From the NCBI GenBank assembly GCA_038258095.1, contig JBBSQE010000130.1, positions 1 to 9,210 on the forward strand: 9,210 nucleotides of DNA, read 5' to 3'. The notes under the pieces are model-generated. The model was not told the origin of the DNA, did not search any database, and saw only the letters and a program-made list of their open reading frames with translations. Positions 1 through 6,905 of the stretch are shown here, in pieces. Position 1 is the stretch's first letter. Each line of letters opens with the position of its first letter. Position numbers and translations under genes: made by a program. The stretch is from JBBSQE01 sp038258095 (lineage in GTDB: Bacteria > Actinomycetota > Thermoleophilia > Solirubrobacterales > 70-9).

Positions 1-54
1 CCTTACTGACTGTCGGTGACCTTTCTCTCGCGGCTATCGCGCCGCCCAGCGCTA

Positions 55-72
55 TTCCCCCCGAGGGGGGAG
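55..72. repeat. short GC hairpin in the leader of the MFS gene
   Basis: A run of C, the bases GA and a run of G form an inverted repeat (TCCCCC at 56-61 pairs with GGGGGA at 66-71, loop CGAG, one further T.G pair outside). It is followed by an almost pure purine stretch to about position 84. It lies about 70 bp before the exporter gene. It could be an operator, the terminator of a gene to the left, or chance in GC-rich DNA; no T-run follows. The rest of 1-143 shows no credible gene: plus-strand frames 1 and 2 hit stops at once, and the third is open but does not read like protein. Confidence 0.3.
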
Positions 73-138
73 GAGAAGGAAAAGCGCGAGGCTGTCGAGG
101 AAGCGGATCATGCGACCGCCTCACCTTACCGTACGCTC

Positions 139-146
139 AGGAGGTG
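139..146 (+). promoter_or_regulatory. perfect Shine-Dalgarno that overlaps the annotated GTG start
   Basis: AGGAGGTG is a full 8-base complement to the 3' end of 16S rRNA. It overlaps the GTG at 144-146, so that GTG cannot be read at normal spacing from this site. The in-frame codon at usable spacing is ACG at 150-152, five bases after AGGAGG. Either translation starts at that rare codon, or GTG 144 is used without this site, or the motif is accidental. Confidence 0.5.
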
Positions 147-1550
147 GCCACGGAGGGACCCACACCGATCTCGCGCGAGACGAAGCTCGCATTGGTGGCG
201 ATGGGCCTCAGCGTCATCGTGATCGCCAACGACTTCTCGGCGATGAACGTGGCTCTTCCATCGATCGAGAAGGACTTCGATACGGGCATCACCACGGCCC
301 AGTGGGTGATCAACGCCTACGCCCTCACCTTCGGCGTGCTGATCGTCACAGGTGGCCGCCTGGCGGACATCTTCGGGCGACGAAACACATTCTTTGCCGG
401 CACCGCGATCTTCGCATCGATGTCCGCACTCGGCGGTGCCTCGCAGACGGAGTCGATGCTGATCGTGACCCGGACCCTGATGGGGATCGGCGGCGCCCTG
501 ATGTGGCCGGCGATTCTGGGCATGACGTTCGGCGCCCTACCGGAGGAGCGACAGGGCCTCGCCGGTGGGCTGATCATCGGCGCCGCGGGGCTCGGGAACG
601 CGCTCGGGCCGCTGATCGGCGGCTTCATGACGCAGGAGTTGAGTTGGCGCTTCGTCCTCTACCTGAACGTCCCCATCGCGCTGTTCGCCGTCGCGGTCGT
701 CTACCGCACGATTGCGCCGGATGGAGAATCCGAGGAGGACAAGCACATCGACTACACCGGTGTCGCGTTGATCTCAACCGGGCTCGTCGCGCTTCTCGTG
801 GCCCTGGATCAGGTGAGCGATTGGGGCATCGGCGACCCGCGCATCATCGTCATGCTGATCCTGGCCGTCGTGCTCGTAGGTTCGTTTACGGCCCTCGAGC
901 GGAAGCTCGGCGACCGCGCTCTCGTCCCCGGCGACGTGATGCGGAATCGGAACTTCCTTGGATCCTGCCTCGGAGTCCTGTTCATGTCGGCGACCTTCGT
1001 CGCCTCGCTTCTCTACCTGCCCCAGTTCATGCAGGAGCGGCTTGACTACTCGGCTCTCGAAGCCGGTGTCGGGATGCTGCCGTTCCTCGCCGTCTTCGCG
1101 CTGACCTCGTTCGTGGCGGGACCGCTCTACAACCGGGTCGGGGCGAAACCCCTGGCCGTCGCGGGAGCGATCGGCATCTCCGCCGCCCCCGTGATCTTCT
1201 CGCTGATCGACTCCTCATCGGGCTACGGAGCGCTGCCCCTCGGGATGGTGTGCCTCGGGGTCGGGATCGGGCTCTTCTATCCGACCGCGACGACCGCCGG
1301 GGTGACCTCCGTGGATGAGTCCCGCTCGAGCCTCGCAGGAGGGATCCTCTACATGTTCCAGATCGCCGGAGGTTCGATCGGCCTGGGGCTCACCACGACG
1401 GTGTTCGCAGCGGCCGGCAGCTTCACCGAGGGGCTCCAGAACGCGTTTCGCCTGGACGCGGCCCTTGCCCTCGTGGGGCTGTTTGTCGCGGTCACCCTGA
1501 TCGGCGATCAGGAGGACCTCCTCCAGGTCGAGGAGAGTGCGTCTTCGTAG
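144..1550 (+). CDS. MFS transporter, DHA2/EmrB-type 14-TM drug exporter
   Basis: Proton-driven exporter of the major facilitator superfamily, inner membrane, substrate unknown; probably drugs or small hydrophobic compounds. About 14 hydrophobic segments can be traced over 468 residues, the length and topology of the DHA2 (EmrB/QacA) group. Motif D1 is seen as NDFSAMNVALP (29-39), motif A as GGRLADIFGRR (70-80) between TM2 and TM3, and antiporter motif C as GLGNALGPLIGGF (149-161) in TM5. A WRFVLYLNVP loop (168-177) is typical of the group. The C-terminus is a short acidic tail. The start is uncertain: GTG 144 overlaps a perfect Shine-Dalgarno, ACG 150 is better spaced, and ATG 201 would cut into TM1. 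It stands alone on the plus strand, with no regulator or EmrA partner visible, and ends 15 bp from the convergent RTX gene. Confidence 0.93.
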   Translation: MATEGPTPISRETKLALVAMGLSVIVIANDFSAMNVALPSIEKDFDTGITTAQWVINAYALTFGVLIVTGGRLADIFGRRNTFFAGTAIFASMSALGGASQTESMLIVTRTLMGIGGALMWPAILGMTFGALPEERQGLAGGLIIGAAGLGNALGPLIGGFMTQELSWRFVLYLNVPIALFAVAVVYRTIAPDGESEEDKHIDYTGVALISTGLVALLVALDQVSDWGIGDPRIIVMLILAVVLVGSFTALERKLGDRALVPGDVMRNRNFLGSCLGVLFMSATFVASLLYLPQFMQERLDYSALEAGVGMLPFLAVFALTSFVAGPLYNRVGAKPLAVAGAIGISAAPVIFSLIDSSSGYGALPLGMVCLGVGIGLFYPTATTAGVTSVDESRSSLAGGILYMFQIAGGSIGLGLTTTVFAAAGSFTEGLQNAFRLDAALALVGLFVAVTLIGDQEDLLQVEESASS

Positions 1551-1565
1551 GGGCCGGTTCGAGGC

Positions 1566-2174
1566 TTACTGGGTCTCGACGTCCCGCTGGGGCCCGCCCC
1601 AGAGGATGTCGAGCCCCGGGCCGCCCCGCAGGACGTCCTTGCCCGCCCCGCCCAGCAACGTGTCGTTGCCGGGTCCGCCCAAGAGCTGGTCCGGGCCCCG
1701 GCGCCCGATCAGCCGGTCATCGCCCGTTCCGCCGAAGATCCGGTCCGTCGTGGCGCCGCCGACGAGGTCGTCGAGGCCCGGGCCGCCGTTCAGGATCGTC
1801 GGCACGCGCACCGACCTGCCCACCCGGATGGTGTCATTCCCGCCGCGGGCCATCACCTGGAAACCGTTGATGTCAGCCGCGGGGCAATCGAGCTCGGTCG
1901 GATTGTCGGGCGGGTTGACACAGGTTCGCGCTGGGGCGAGCGTTCCGTTCGCCCTGATCCTGAACTGCGATCCGACATAGTCGATCCTGATCACATTCGG
2001 GCCTCTGCCGCCGTTCAGCGCCAGGGTGTAGGCCGAGTCGCTTGCGCCGGGCCGCGGACGCTCCACGCCCAGGGCCGGGCTACAGGCAGCCACCGACAGG
2101 ATCAAGGCAGCGGCGAAGCCCGCCACGTGAGCGGCGCGCGACCGACTCGGAAGGCTTGGACGGCGGTTGGTCAT
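1566..2174 (-). CDS. putative secreted lipoprotein with C-terminal RTX (hemolysin-type Ca2+-binding) repeats
   Basis: A 202-residue exported protein. The N-terminus is basic (several Arg in 4-13), then a hydrophobic stretch (17-30), then VAAC (28-31), which fits a lipobox with Cys31 as the lipidated residue; ordinary signal peptidase cleavage nearby is the alternative. Residues about 46-128 form a small domain with two cysteines (85 and 97) that may pair. Residues 130-200 are eight tandem nonapeptides of the GGxGxDxLx kind, which in known RTX proteins wrap into a calcium-filled parallel beta roll. Small actinobacterial proteins of this build are common and of unknown role; classical RTX toxins are far larger and use type I secretion, so toxin activity is not suggested. 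The ATG directly follows the stop TAG of the oxidoreductase gene upstream, with no clear Shine-Dalgarno, so translation probably depends on coupling. Confidence 0.82.
   Translation of the reverse strand: MTNRRPSLPSRSRAAHVAGFAAALILSVAACSPALGVERPRPGASDSAYTLALNGGRGPNVIRIDYVGSQFRIRANGTLAPARTCVNPPDNPTELDCPAADINGFQVMARGGNDTIRVGRSVRVPTILNGGPGLDDLVGGATTDRIFGGTGDDRLIGRRGPDQLLGGPGNDTLLGGAGKDVLRGGPGLDILWGGPQRDVETQ
1575..1787 (-). repeat. eight tandem 27-bp units encoding RTX nonapeptides
   Basis: In-frame tandem repeat in the lipoprotein gene. The units read GGPGLDDLV, GGATTDRIF, GGTGDDRLI, GRRGPDQLL, GGPGNDTLL, GGAGKDVLR, GGPGLDILW and GGPQRDVE. The aspartate at position 6 is kept in all eight. The second, fourth and last units have lost part of the GGxG calcium motif. 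Divergence between units suggests an old array, not a recent slippage expansion. Confidence 0.85.
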
Positions 2175-3209
2175 CTAGTTAGGGAACAGGACAACCTTGC
2201 CGATGTTGCGGCGCTCGGCGATGAAGCGATGGGCCTCGCCGGCTTTCTCGAACGAGAACGACTCGGCGACGACCGGCTCCAGGCGCCCCGCCCCGAGCTC
2301 GCCGATCAGGGGTCCGATGAGACGGTCGAGCCCACCCTCGCGGTCCCACCAGGTCAGCATGTTGAGGCCGAAGACCCCCTTGTTCTCGCTCATCACGCTG
2401 GCGCTCTTCCACCAGGGCATCGTGGCCAGGGGCATTCGGAGGATGCTTCCGATCGCCTTGCGGAGATCACGTCCGCTCTCGTTCGTCGCCTCGGAAAGCC
2501 CGTACATGACCAGCCGCCCGCCCTGGCGCAGCAGGCGATAGTCCTTGCGGAACGAGGTCGGGCCCATCGCGTCGATGATCACATCGACGCCGTCACCACC
2601 GGTCAGCCTGTTCACCTCGGCCTCGAAATCCTGGTTGCGGTAGTCGATCGCGTGCTGAACTCCCTGGGTGCGGATCGCGTCGTGCTTGGCGGGCGAGGCG
2701 GTGCCGAAGATCTCGGCTCCGGCGTTACTGGCGATCTGAGTGGCCGCGATGCCGACTCCCCCGGCCGCCGCGTGGATCAGAGCCTTGTCGCCTTCCCGCA
2801 GGCCTCCCATCAGGATCAGTGCGGCGTATGCGGTCGCGTAGTTGACCGGGAAGGCGGCGCCCTCCTCGAAGCTGAGCGCCTCGGGAAGCGCGAGCACGTC
2901 GTTCTCCCGCACAGTCACCAACTCGGCCTGGCCTCCGAAGCGCGACCCGGCGATGACCCGGTCCCCGACCTCTTGCCCGGTGACTCCCGAGCCGACCGAC
3001 TCGACCTCGCCGGCCACCTCGTAACCGAGGACGCAGGGGGACTTCGGCGCGTCGGGATACAGGCCCACGCGCGCCATCGTGTCGGCGAAGTTGACCCCGG
3101 CCGCCCGCACGGCGATGCGGACCTCGCCGGGGCCGACCGGCGGGTCGGGCCACTCCTTGACCTGCAGGACCTCGGGCCCACCGGTTCCGGTCAGGACTAC
3201 AGCCTTCAT
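2175..3209 (-). CDS. NAD(P)H:quinone oxidoreductase-like MDR enzyme (zinc-free, VAT-1-like)
   Basis: Cytosolic medium-chain dehydrogenase/reductase of the quinone oxidoreductase class, 344 residues, the usual full length. It likely uses NADPH to reduce quinones or other conjugated carbonyls; the physiological substrate cannot be read from the sequence. A GroES-like fold covers about 1-120 (GYEVAGEVESVG at 62-73), and the Rossmann fold follows with AAAGGVG (147-153) as the nucleotide loop. The cysteine/histidine pattern of zinc alcohol dehydrogenases is absent. A later stretch, NKGVFGLNMLTWW, resembles the VAT-1-like branch. The start is firm because MKAVVLTGTGGPEVL is the standard N-terminus of the family, although only a weak ribosome site is visible. 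It lies 25 bp after serA and abuts the RTX gene, so it probably shares the ser transcript, although no metabolic link to serine is obvious. Confidence 0.9.
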   Translation of the reverse strand: MKAVVLTGTGGPEVLQVKEWPDPPVGPGEVRIAVRAAGVNFADTMARVGLYPDAPKSPCVLGYEVAGEVESVGSGVTGQEVGDRVIAGSRFGGQAELVTVRENDVLALPEALSFEEGAAFPVNYATAYAALILMGGLREGDKALIHAAAGGVGIAATQIASNAGAEIFGTASPAKHDAIRTQGVQHAIDYRNQDFEAEVNRLTGGDGVDVIIDAMGPTSFRKDYRLLRQGGRLVMYGLSEATNESGRDLRKAIGSILRMPLATMPWWKSASVMSENKGVFGLNMLTWWDREGGLDRLIGPLIGELGAGRLEPVVAESFSFEKAGEAHRFIAERRNIGKVVLFPN

Positions 3210-3234
3210 AAGGACCAGTCTGCCGGAACGCCGC

Positions 3235-4815
3235 TCAAAGGTCCACCGCGTGGCCGTCGGTGAAGCCCTCGAGCTCGAGGATCTTGGCGATCGTCCCGGG
3301 TGAGACGGGGGCGTCGGTCGTGAGCGCCATCACGGCCCGATCCGACGCCTCCTCGGCGCCCACCGCCGCGGAGATGATGTTGACCCCCTCCTCGCCGAAC
3401 ATCGTGCCGACCCGGCCGATCATGCCGGGTTGGTCGCGGTAGCGAAACACCGCGAGGTGGTCAGACAGCGGCAGGTAGAACCCTTCACCCCAGAGGCCCA
3501 CGAGGTACGGATCGTTGCGAGGCCCGACGCTCGTTCCCGACACCTCGACGGCGTCGCCGCCCGACTCGATCTGGACGGTGACCAGCTCCGTGAAGTCCTC
3601 GGAGCCGGATTCCTTCGATTGGGAGATCGTGATTCCGCGGGCCTCCGCCATCTGGGGGCCATTCACCAGATTCACCGGCTCCTCGGTGTTCCCGGACAGG
3701 ACCCCGACCAGCACGGCCGTGCCGAGCAGCGAGGTGTCGTGGTCGGCGATCTTGCCACGGAACTCGGCCGTGACGCGCGAGACCGAGCCGCCGATGAGGC
3801 CCTGCGCGAGGCGGCCGAGCTTCTCGCAGAGCGGTACGAAGGGAGCCAGCGCCTCCATCGTCTCCGGGCGAACCGCGGCGATGTTGACGGCGTTGGTGAC
3901 AACGCCGCCCGTCAGTGCGGCGGTGACCTGCTCGGCGGTGACCGTACCGGCACGATCCTGTGCCTCAGCCGTGGATGCGCCGAGGTGGGGCGTCACAACG
4001 ACGTCGGGGCGGGCGAAGACCGGGTGCTCGGTGAACGGCTCCTCGGGGAAGACATCGAGGGCGGCCCCCCCGAGCTTTCCGGACTCGAGCCCGGCCACCA
4101 GGGCATCGAGATCGATCAACTCCCCCCGGGCACAGTTGATGACGCGCGCGCCCTGCTTCATCTGGCCGATGGTCTCGGCGTCGATCAGGTTGATCGTCTC
4201 CGGGGTCTTCGGCACGTGGAGGGTGACGAGGTCGGAGGCACCGTAGAGATCCGCGAGGGTCTCGGCTCCCTCGACGCCGAGCTCGCGGAAACGCTCGGCC
4301 GAGACGAACTTGTCGAAGGCGATCACGTTCATGTCGAAGGACTGGGCGCGGCGGGCGACCAGCTGTCCGATCCGGCCGAAGCCGACGACCCCGAGGGTCT
4401 TGCCGTAGAGCTCGGTACCCTTGAACTTCGCGCGATCCCAGCGGCCGCCGACGAGGGAGCCGTGGGCCTGCGGGATGTTCCGGCACAGCGCCAAGGCCAG
4501 TGCGATCGTCTGCTCAGCCGCCGCAACGGAGTTCGACTCGGGTGCGTTCGCGACGATGATGCCACGCCGGGTCGCCGCATCAATGTCGACGTTGTCAACG
4601 CCGGTGCCGGCGCGCCCGATCACCTTCAGGTTGTCGGCGCGGTCGATCAGGTCGGCCGTCAGCTTCGTGGCCGAGCGGATCAGGATCGCGTCGTAGCCGC
4701 CGATCTTCTCCTCCAGATCCCCGTCGGACATGTCGAGGCCGAGGTCCACGTCGAAGTGCTCCCGCAGCAGGTCCACGCCGGTGTCGGCGATCTTCTCCTT
4801 GACCAGAACCTTCAC
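3235..4815 (-). CDS. serA: D-3-phosphoglycerate dehydrogenase, long form with ASB and ACT domains
   Basis: Oxidises 3-phosphoglycerate to 3-phosphohydroxypyruvate with NAD+, the first step of serine synthesis, in the cytosol. With the GTG start at 4815 the protein has 526 residues, typical of the long (Mycobacterium/Bacillus-like) form. The NAD-binding loop is GFGRIG (145-150). The catalytic set is Arg230 (in NCARGELID), Glu259 (in DVFPEEP) and His277 (in TPHLGAS). An allosteric substrate-binding domain spans roughly 311-450. A C-terminal ACT domain (about 453-526) carries DQPGMIGRVG (461-470), so feedback inhibition by serine is likely from family knowledge. An in-frame ATG at 4848 would add 11 residues not seen in the family, inside serC; GTG 4815 gives the normal MKVLVKEKI start, overlaps the serC stop as GTGA and has GGGTGG just upstream. 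Confidence 0.97.
   Translation of the reverse strand: MKVLVKEKIADTGVDLLREHFDVDLGLDMSDGDLEEKIGGYDAILIRSATKLTADLIDRADNLKVIGRAGTGVDNVDIDAATRRGIIVANAPESNSVAAAEQTIALALALCRNIPQAHGSLVGGRWDRAKFKGTELYGKTLGVVGFGRIGQLVARRAQSFDMNVIAFDKFVSAERFRELGVEGAETLADLYGASDLVTLHVPKTPETINLIDAETIGQMKQGARVINCARGELIDLDALVAGLESGKLGGAALDVFPEEPFTEHPVFARPDVVVTPHLGASTAEAQDRAGTVTAEQVTAALTGGVVTNAVNIAAVRPETMEALAPFVPLCEKLGRLAQGLIGGSVSRVTAEFRGKIADHDTSLLGTAVLVGVLSGNTEEPVNLVNGPQMAEARGITISQSKESGSEDFTELVTVQIESGGDAVEVSGTSVGPRNDPYLVGLWGEGFYLPLSDHLAVFRYRDQPGMIGRVGTMFGEEGVNIISAAVGAEEASDRAVMALTTDAPVSPGTIAKILELEGFTDGHAVDL
4812..4815 (-). promoter_or_regulatory. GTGA start/stop overlap coupling serA to serC
   Basis: The serC stop TGA and the serA start GTG share bases in a GTGA overlap on the minus strand, the usual arrangement for terminating ribosomes to restart on the next gene. 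A G-rich GGGTGG lies a few bases upstream inside the end of serC. This supports a single serC-serA transcript with matched output. Confidence 0.8.
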
Positions 4816-5966
4816 GAGGCCACCCCCCCGACGTTCTCGATGACCCAATCGATGCAGGCGGTCAGAGCCTGGACGTCGTCCGGTTCAACCGCCGGGAACA
4901 TCCCGACCCGGAGCTGGTTGCGGCCGAGCTTTCGATAGGGCTCGGTGTCGACGATCCCGTTGGCACGAAGTGTCTTTGCGATGGCCGGAGCGTCGACCCC
5001 CTCGGCGAAATCGATCGTTCCGACCACCAGCGAGCGGTGATCCTCATCGGTGACGAAGGGCGACGCGAACCACGATTCCTCGGCCCACCCATAGAGGTGG
5101 CTCGACGACGCCGTCGTGCGCTCGACGCACCAGTCGAGACCCCCGCCGGCGACCATCCACTCGACCTGGTCGGCGAGGAGCAGGAGCGTGGCGAGCGCCG
5201 GGGTGTTGTAGGTCTGGTTCTTGCGGGAGTTCTCAACCGCGGTCTGAAGCGACAGGAAGCCGGGGTGCCAGCGCCCCTCGGCCGAGTCGAGCTCCTCGAT
5301 TCGCCCGATAGCAGCGGGACTTAGCAGCGCCAGCCAGAGCCCACCATCGGAAGCGAAGCCCTTCTGTGGTGCGAAGTAGTAGGCGTCGGCCTCACCGACG
5401 TCGACCGGCAGCCCCCCCGCACCCGAGGTGGCGTCGATCAGGACCAGCGAGTCGCCGGAGTCAGCTGGGCGTTTGACGTCGACCTTGACACCGGTCGAAG
5501 TCTCGTTGTGGGCCCAAGCGATCACGTCGGCGCTCGAGTCGGCCGAGGGCTCGGCCGCGCTTCCGGGCTCGGCCTCGACGATGATCGGGTCGGCGAGGAA
5601 CGGGGCGCCGGCGGTCGCCTTCGCGAACTTGGCCGAGAACTCGCCGTTGGTGAGGTGGAGCGCTCGTTCGCGGACGAGCCACACGGCGGCGGCGTCCCAG
5701 AATGCGGTCGCCCCGCCGTTGCCGAGCGCGACCTCGTAGCCCTCGGGGAGAGCGAAGAGATCAGCAAGGCCGTCCTGCACCCGCTTGACGAGATCGCGGA
5801 CCGGGGCCTGCCGGTGCGAGGTGCCCATCAGCTCCGCCTGGCCGGCGAGCGCCGCCAGCGCTTCCGGGCGGACCTTGGATGGTCCACAGCCGAAGCGGCC
5901 ATCGCCGGGCAACAGGTCGTCGGGGATCTGCGCTGTTTCCGGGGCTGCGGAGGTCGTCTGGCTCAT
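4812..5966 (-). CDS. serC: phosphoserine aminotransferase, actinobacterial type
   Basis: PLP-dependent transfer of the amino group of glutamate to 3-phosphohydroxypyruvate, giving O-phosphoserine; second step of serine synthesis, and in some bacteria also used in the pyridoxal phosphate pathway. The protein has 384 residues and closely resembles the Mycobacterium enzyme: FGCGPSKVR (25-33), GTSHRQAPV (48-56), LGNGGATAFWDAA (81-93), AHNETSTG (152-159), IDATSGAGGLPVD (177-189), and APQKGFASDGG (199-209) with Lys202 as the likely PLP Schiff-base lysine. NGIVDTEPYRKLGRNQLRV near the C-terminus is also characteristic. The frame stays open far upstream to about 7016, but that part is not protein-like. 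ATG 5966 fits the family. GTG 5987, with a GAGGTG 11 bases upstream, is the alternative start. It is the first gene of the ser cluster. Confidence 0.96.
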   Translation of the reverse strand: MSQTTSAAPETAQIPDDLLPGDGRFGCGPSKVRPEALAALAGQAELMGTSHRQAPVRDLVKRVQDGLADLFALPEGYEVALGNGGATAFWDAAAVWLVRERALHLTNGEFSAKFAKATAGAPFLADPIIVEAEPGSAAEPSADSSADVIAWAHNETSTGVKVDVKRPADSGDSLVLIDATSGAGGLPVDVGEADAYYFAPQKGFASDGGLWLALLSPAAIGRIEELDSAEGRWHPGFLSLQTAVENSRKNQTYNTPALATLLLLADQVEWMVAGGGLDWCVERTTASSSHLYGWAEESWFASPFVTDEDHRSLVVGTIDFAEGVDAPAIAKTLRANGIVDTEPYRKLGRNQLRVGMFPAVEPDDVQALTACIDWVIENVGGVAS

Positions 5967-5976
5967 CGAACGCGAC

Positions 5977-5982
5977 AGGTTA
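5977..5982 (-). promoter_or_regulatory. candidate -10 box for a leaderless serC mRNA
   Basis: On the minus strand TAACCT ends 10 nt before the serC ATG, and no Shine-Dalgarno lies in that gap. A TANNNT box at this distance puts the transcription start within a few bases of the ATG, as in actinobacterial leaderless genes. No good -35 is seen. If GTG 5987 is the true start, this box would lie inside the coding region and the call fails. Confidence 0.35.
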
Positions 5983-6021
5983 GACACCGGCGCGGGCGCA
6001 CCTCGTGCGACCCTCGTACCC

Positions 6022-6050
6022 CCGGGACCCGAGCGCCCCGGGCGTCCCGG
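6022..6050. repeat. 7-bp inverted repeat in the serC/DUF4389 divergent region
   Basis: CCGGGAC (6022-6028) and GTCCCGG (6044-6050) are perfect inverted copies 15 bp apart in the 162-bp divergent intergenic region. The spacing between arm centres, about two helical turns, would suit a dimeric repressor or a hairpin in either 5' leader. In DNA this GC-rich it may also be chance. A TAGGGT at 6076-6081 on the plus strand is a possible -10 for the DUF4389 gene, with no matching -35. Confidence 0.3.
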
Positions 6051-6118
6051 CCCCCACGACGACCTCCATGATCGATAGGGTGCGCGCGGCTGCCGTCCTG
6101 CGCAGCGCAAACCCATCC

Positions 6119-6124
6119 AGGAGG
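6119..6124 (+). promoter_or_regulatory. Shine-Dalgarno of the DUF4389 gene
   Basis: AGGAGG followed by CCAG and then the ATG at 6129: a strong, normally placed ribosome site (4-nt spacer) that settles the start codon. It contrasts with serC and ilvC, which have none. Confidence 0.8.
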
Positions 6125-6128
6125 CCAG

Positions 6129-6788
6129 ATGTACCCGATCACATACGAGGCGGATTTCGACCAGGAGCGAAACCGGCTCACGACATTTTTCCGGCTGATC
6201 GTCGCGATCCCGTGGATCATCGTGGGATACATCTACGCGATCGCCGCCACCGTCACCGTGATCATCGCCTGGTTCGCGGTTGTGATCCTCGGGCGTTATC
6301 CCGACGGCCTGTACAACTTCAACTCGGGAATGCTGAGGTTCTCGTCGCGTATCAGCGGGTTCGTCGCGCTGCTTACGGACGACTACCCGCCGTTCAACAT
6401 CTCCGAGGATCCGGCCTATCCGATCCGCATCGGGATCGCGCCTCGCCCTGAGAGCCAGAGCAGGCTGAAGGCGTTCATTCGCCTCATCCTGGCCCTTCCG
6501 CTGGTGGTCGTCAGCTACGTGATCAACTTCGTGCACACCGGCGCGACGTTGCTCGCATGGCTGACGATCGTGTTTCGCGGCTATCAGCCCGCGGGCGTCC
6601 ACAACGCGCTGCTCTTCACCAGCAGCTGGCAGGCTCGAACAACCGGTTGGCTGATGCTGCTGACCGACGTCTACCCGCCGGTCGGCGATGAACGAGCACA
6701 GCCCGGTGACATCCACCTCCAGGCACCGCCCCAGGCGCCGGCCGTCGGCGGCGTGGCGACCCCCGCCGACCCGGGGCAGCAGCTCTAA
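6129..6788 (+). CDS. membrane protein with two DUF4389 units
   Basis: A 219-residue integral membrane protein of unknown function, recognised as DUF4389-like from memory of the family pattern. It is an internal duplication. Each half begins with YPI (2-4 and 97-99), continues with RL..F.RLI.A.P (16-28 and 112-124), a long hydrophobic hairpin and an AW..V..GRYP/RGYQP motif, and ends in LLTDDYPP (81-88) and LLTDVYPP (178-185). Each half has roughly two membrane-spanning stretches, giving about four in all. The C-terminus (187-219) is a Pro/Ala/Gly-rich, probably disordered tail. There is no signal peptide apart from the first membrane segment. The gene diverges from serC, has its own strong ribosome site and is followed after 15 bases by a strong hairpin, so it is likely monocistronic. 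No catalytic motif is visible. Confidence 0.88.
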   Translation: MYPITYEADFDQERNRLTTFFRLIVAIPWIIVGYIYAIAATVTVIIAWFAVVILGRYPDGLYNFNSGMLRFSSRISGFVALLTDDYPPFNISEDPAYPIRIGIAPRPESQSRLKAFIRLILALPLVVVSYVINFVHTGATLLAWLTIVFRGYQPAGVHNALLFTSSWQARTTGWLMLLTDVYPPVGDERAQPGDIHLQAPPQAPAVGGVATPADPGQQL

Positions 6789-6803
6789 GCACCGAGACAC
6801 GGC

Positions 6804-6835
6804 GCGCCGGTCCGGCTTGCGAGCCTGGCCGGCGC
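6804..6835 (+). terminator. strong hairpin terminator after the DUF4389 gene
   Basis: GCGCCGGTCCGGCT (6804-6817), loop TGCG, then AGCCTGGCCGGCGC (6822-6835): a 14-position stem with one G.T pair and one C/T mismatch, starting 15 bases after the stop codon. No T-run follows, which is common for actinobacterial terminators, so termination is probable but not certain. It may also stop read-through coming from ilvC on the other strand. Confidence 0.6.
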
Positions 6836-6875
6836 CGCCTGGTGCGGTCGAACAAGCTGGCCGCGTCACAAATAT

Positions 6876-6905
6876 TTGACAAAGCGGAGTTGTCCTGTGG
6901 ATTCT
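6876..6905 (+). promoter_or_regulatory. candidate promoter with consensus TTGACA
   Basis: TTGACA (6876-6881) is a perfect -35 hexamer in an unusually AT-rich patch (CACAAATATTTGACAAAG) for this DNA. The best -10 partner is GATTCT (6900-6905) at 18-bp spacing, only 3 of 6 matches. It faces the remnant coiled-coil reading frame, which starts after it, and the -10 candidate coincides with the left arm of the palindrome at 6900-6919. Confidence 0.35.

Noticed and set aside
1..143. Start of the exporter gene further upstream, because its frame is open to the left edge
   Set aside because: The translated stretch is not protein-like for an MFS N-terminus and has no plausible start with a ribosome site.
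110..1045. 311-codon plus-strand frame overlapping the MFS gene
   Set aside because: Arg/His/Gly-rich shadow of the exporter in another frame, without a membrane pattern or a known motif.
1551..1580. Bidirectional terminator between the convergent MFS and RTX genes
   Set aside because: Only a 5-bp TCGAG/CTCGA stem with an 11-base loop, lying over the RTX stop codon and lacking a T-run; too weak to call.
1575..1787. Tandem array read as CRISPR or a satellite repeat
   Set aside because: The 27-bp units have no spacers and translate in frame into RTX nonapeptides, which explains the periodicity.
2127..3263. 378-codon plus-strand frame opposite the quinone oxidoreductase
   Set aside because: Low-complexity RGAD-rich product with no family pattern; the minus-strand enzyme is full length and carries motifs throughout.
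3430..4938. 502-codon open frame on the plus strand opposite serA and the end of serC
   Set aside because: It is antisense to well-supported serA codons, rich in Arg/Gly/Asp/Leu as expected from GC-rich mirror reading, and shows no recognisable domain.
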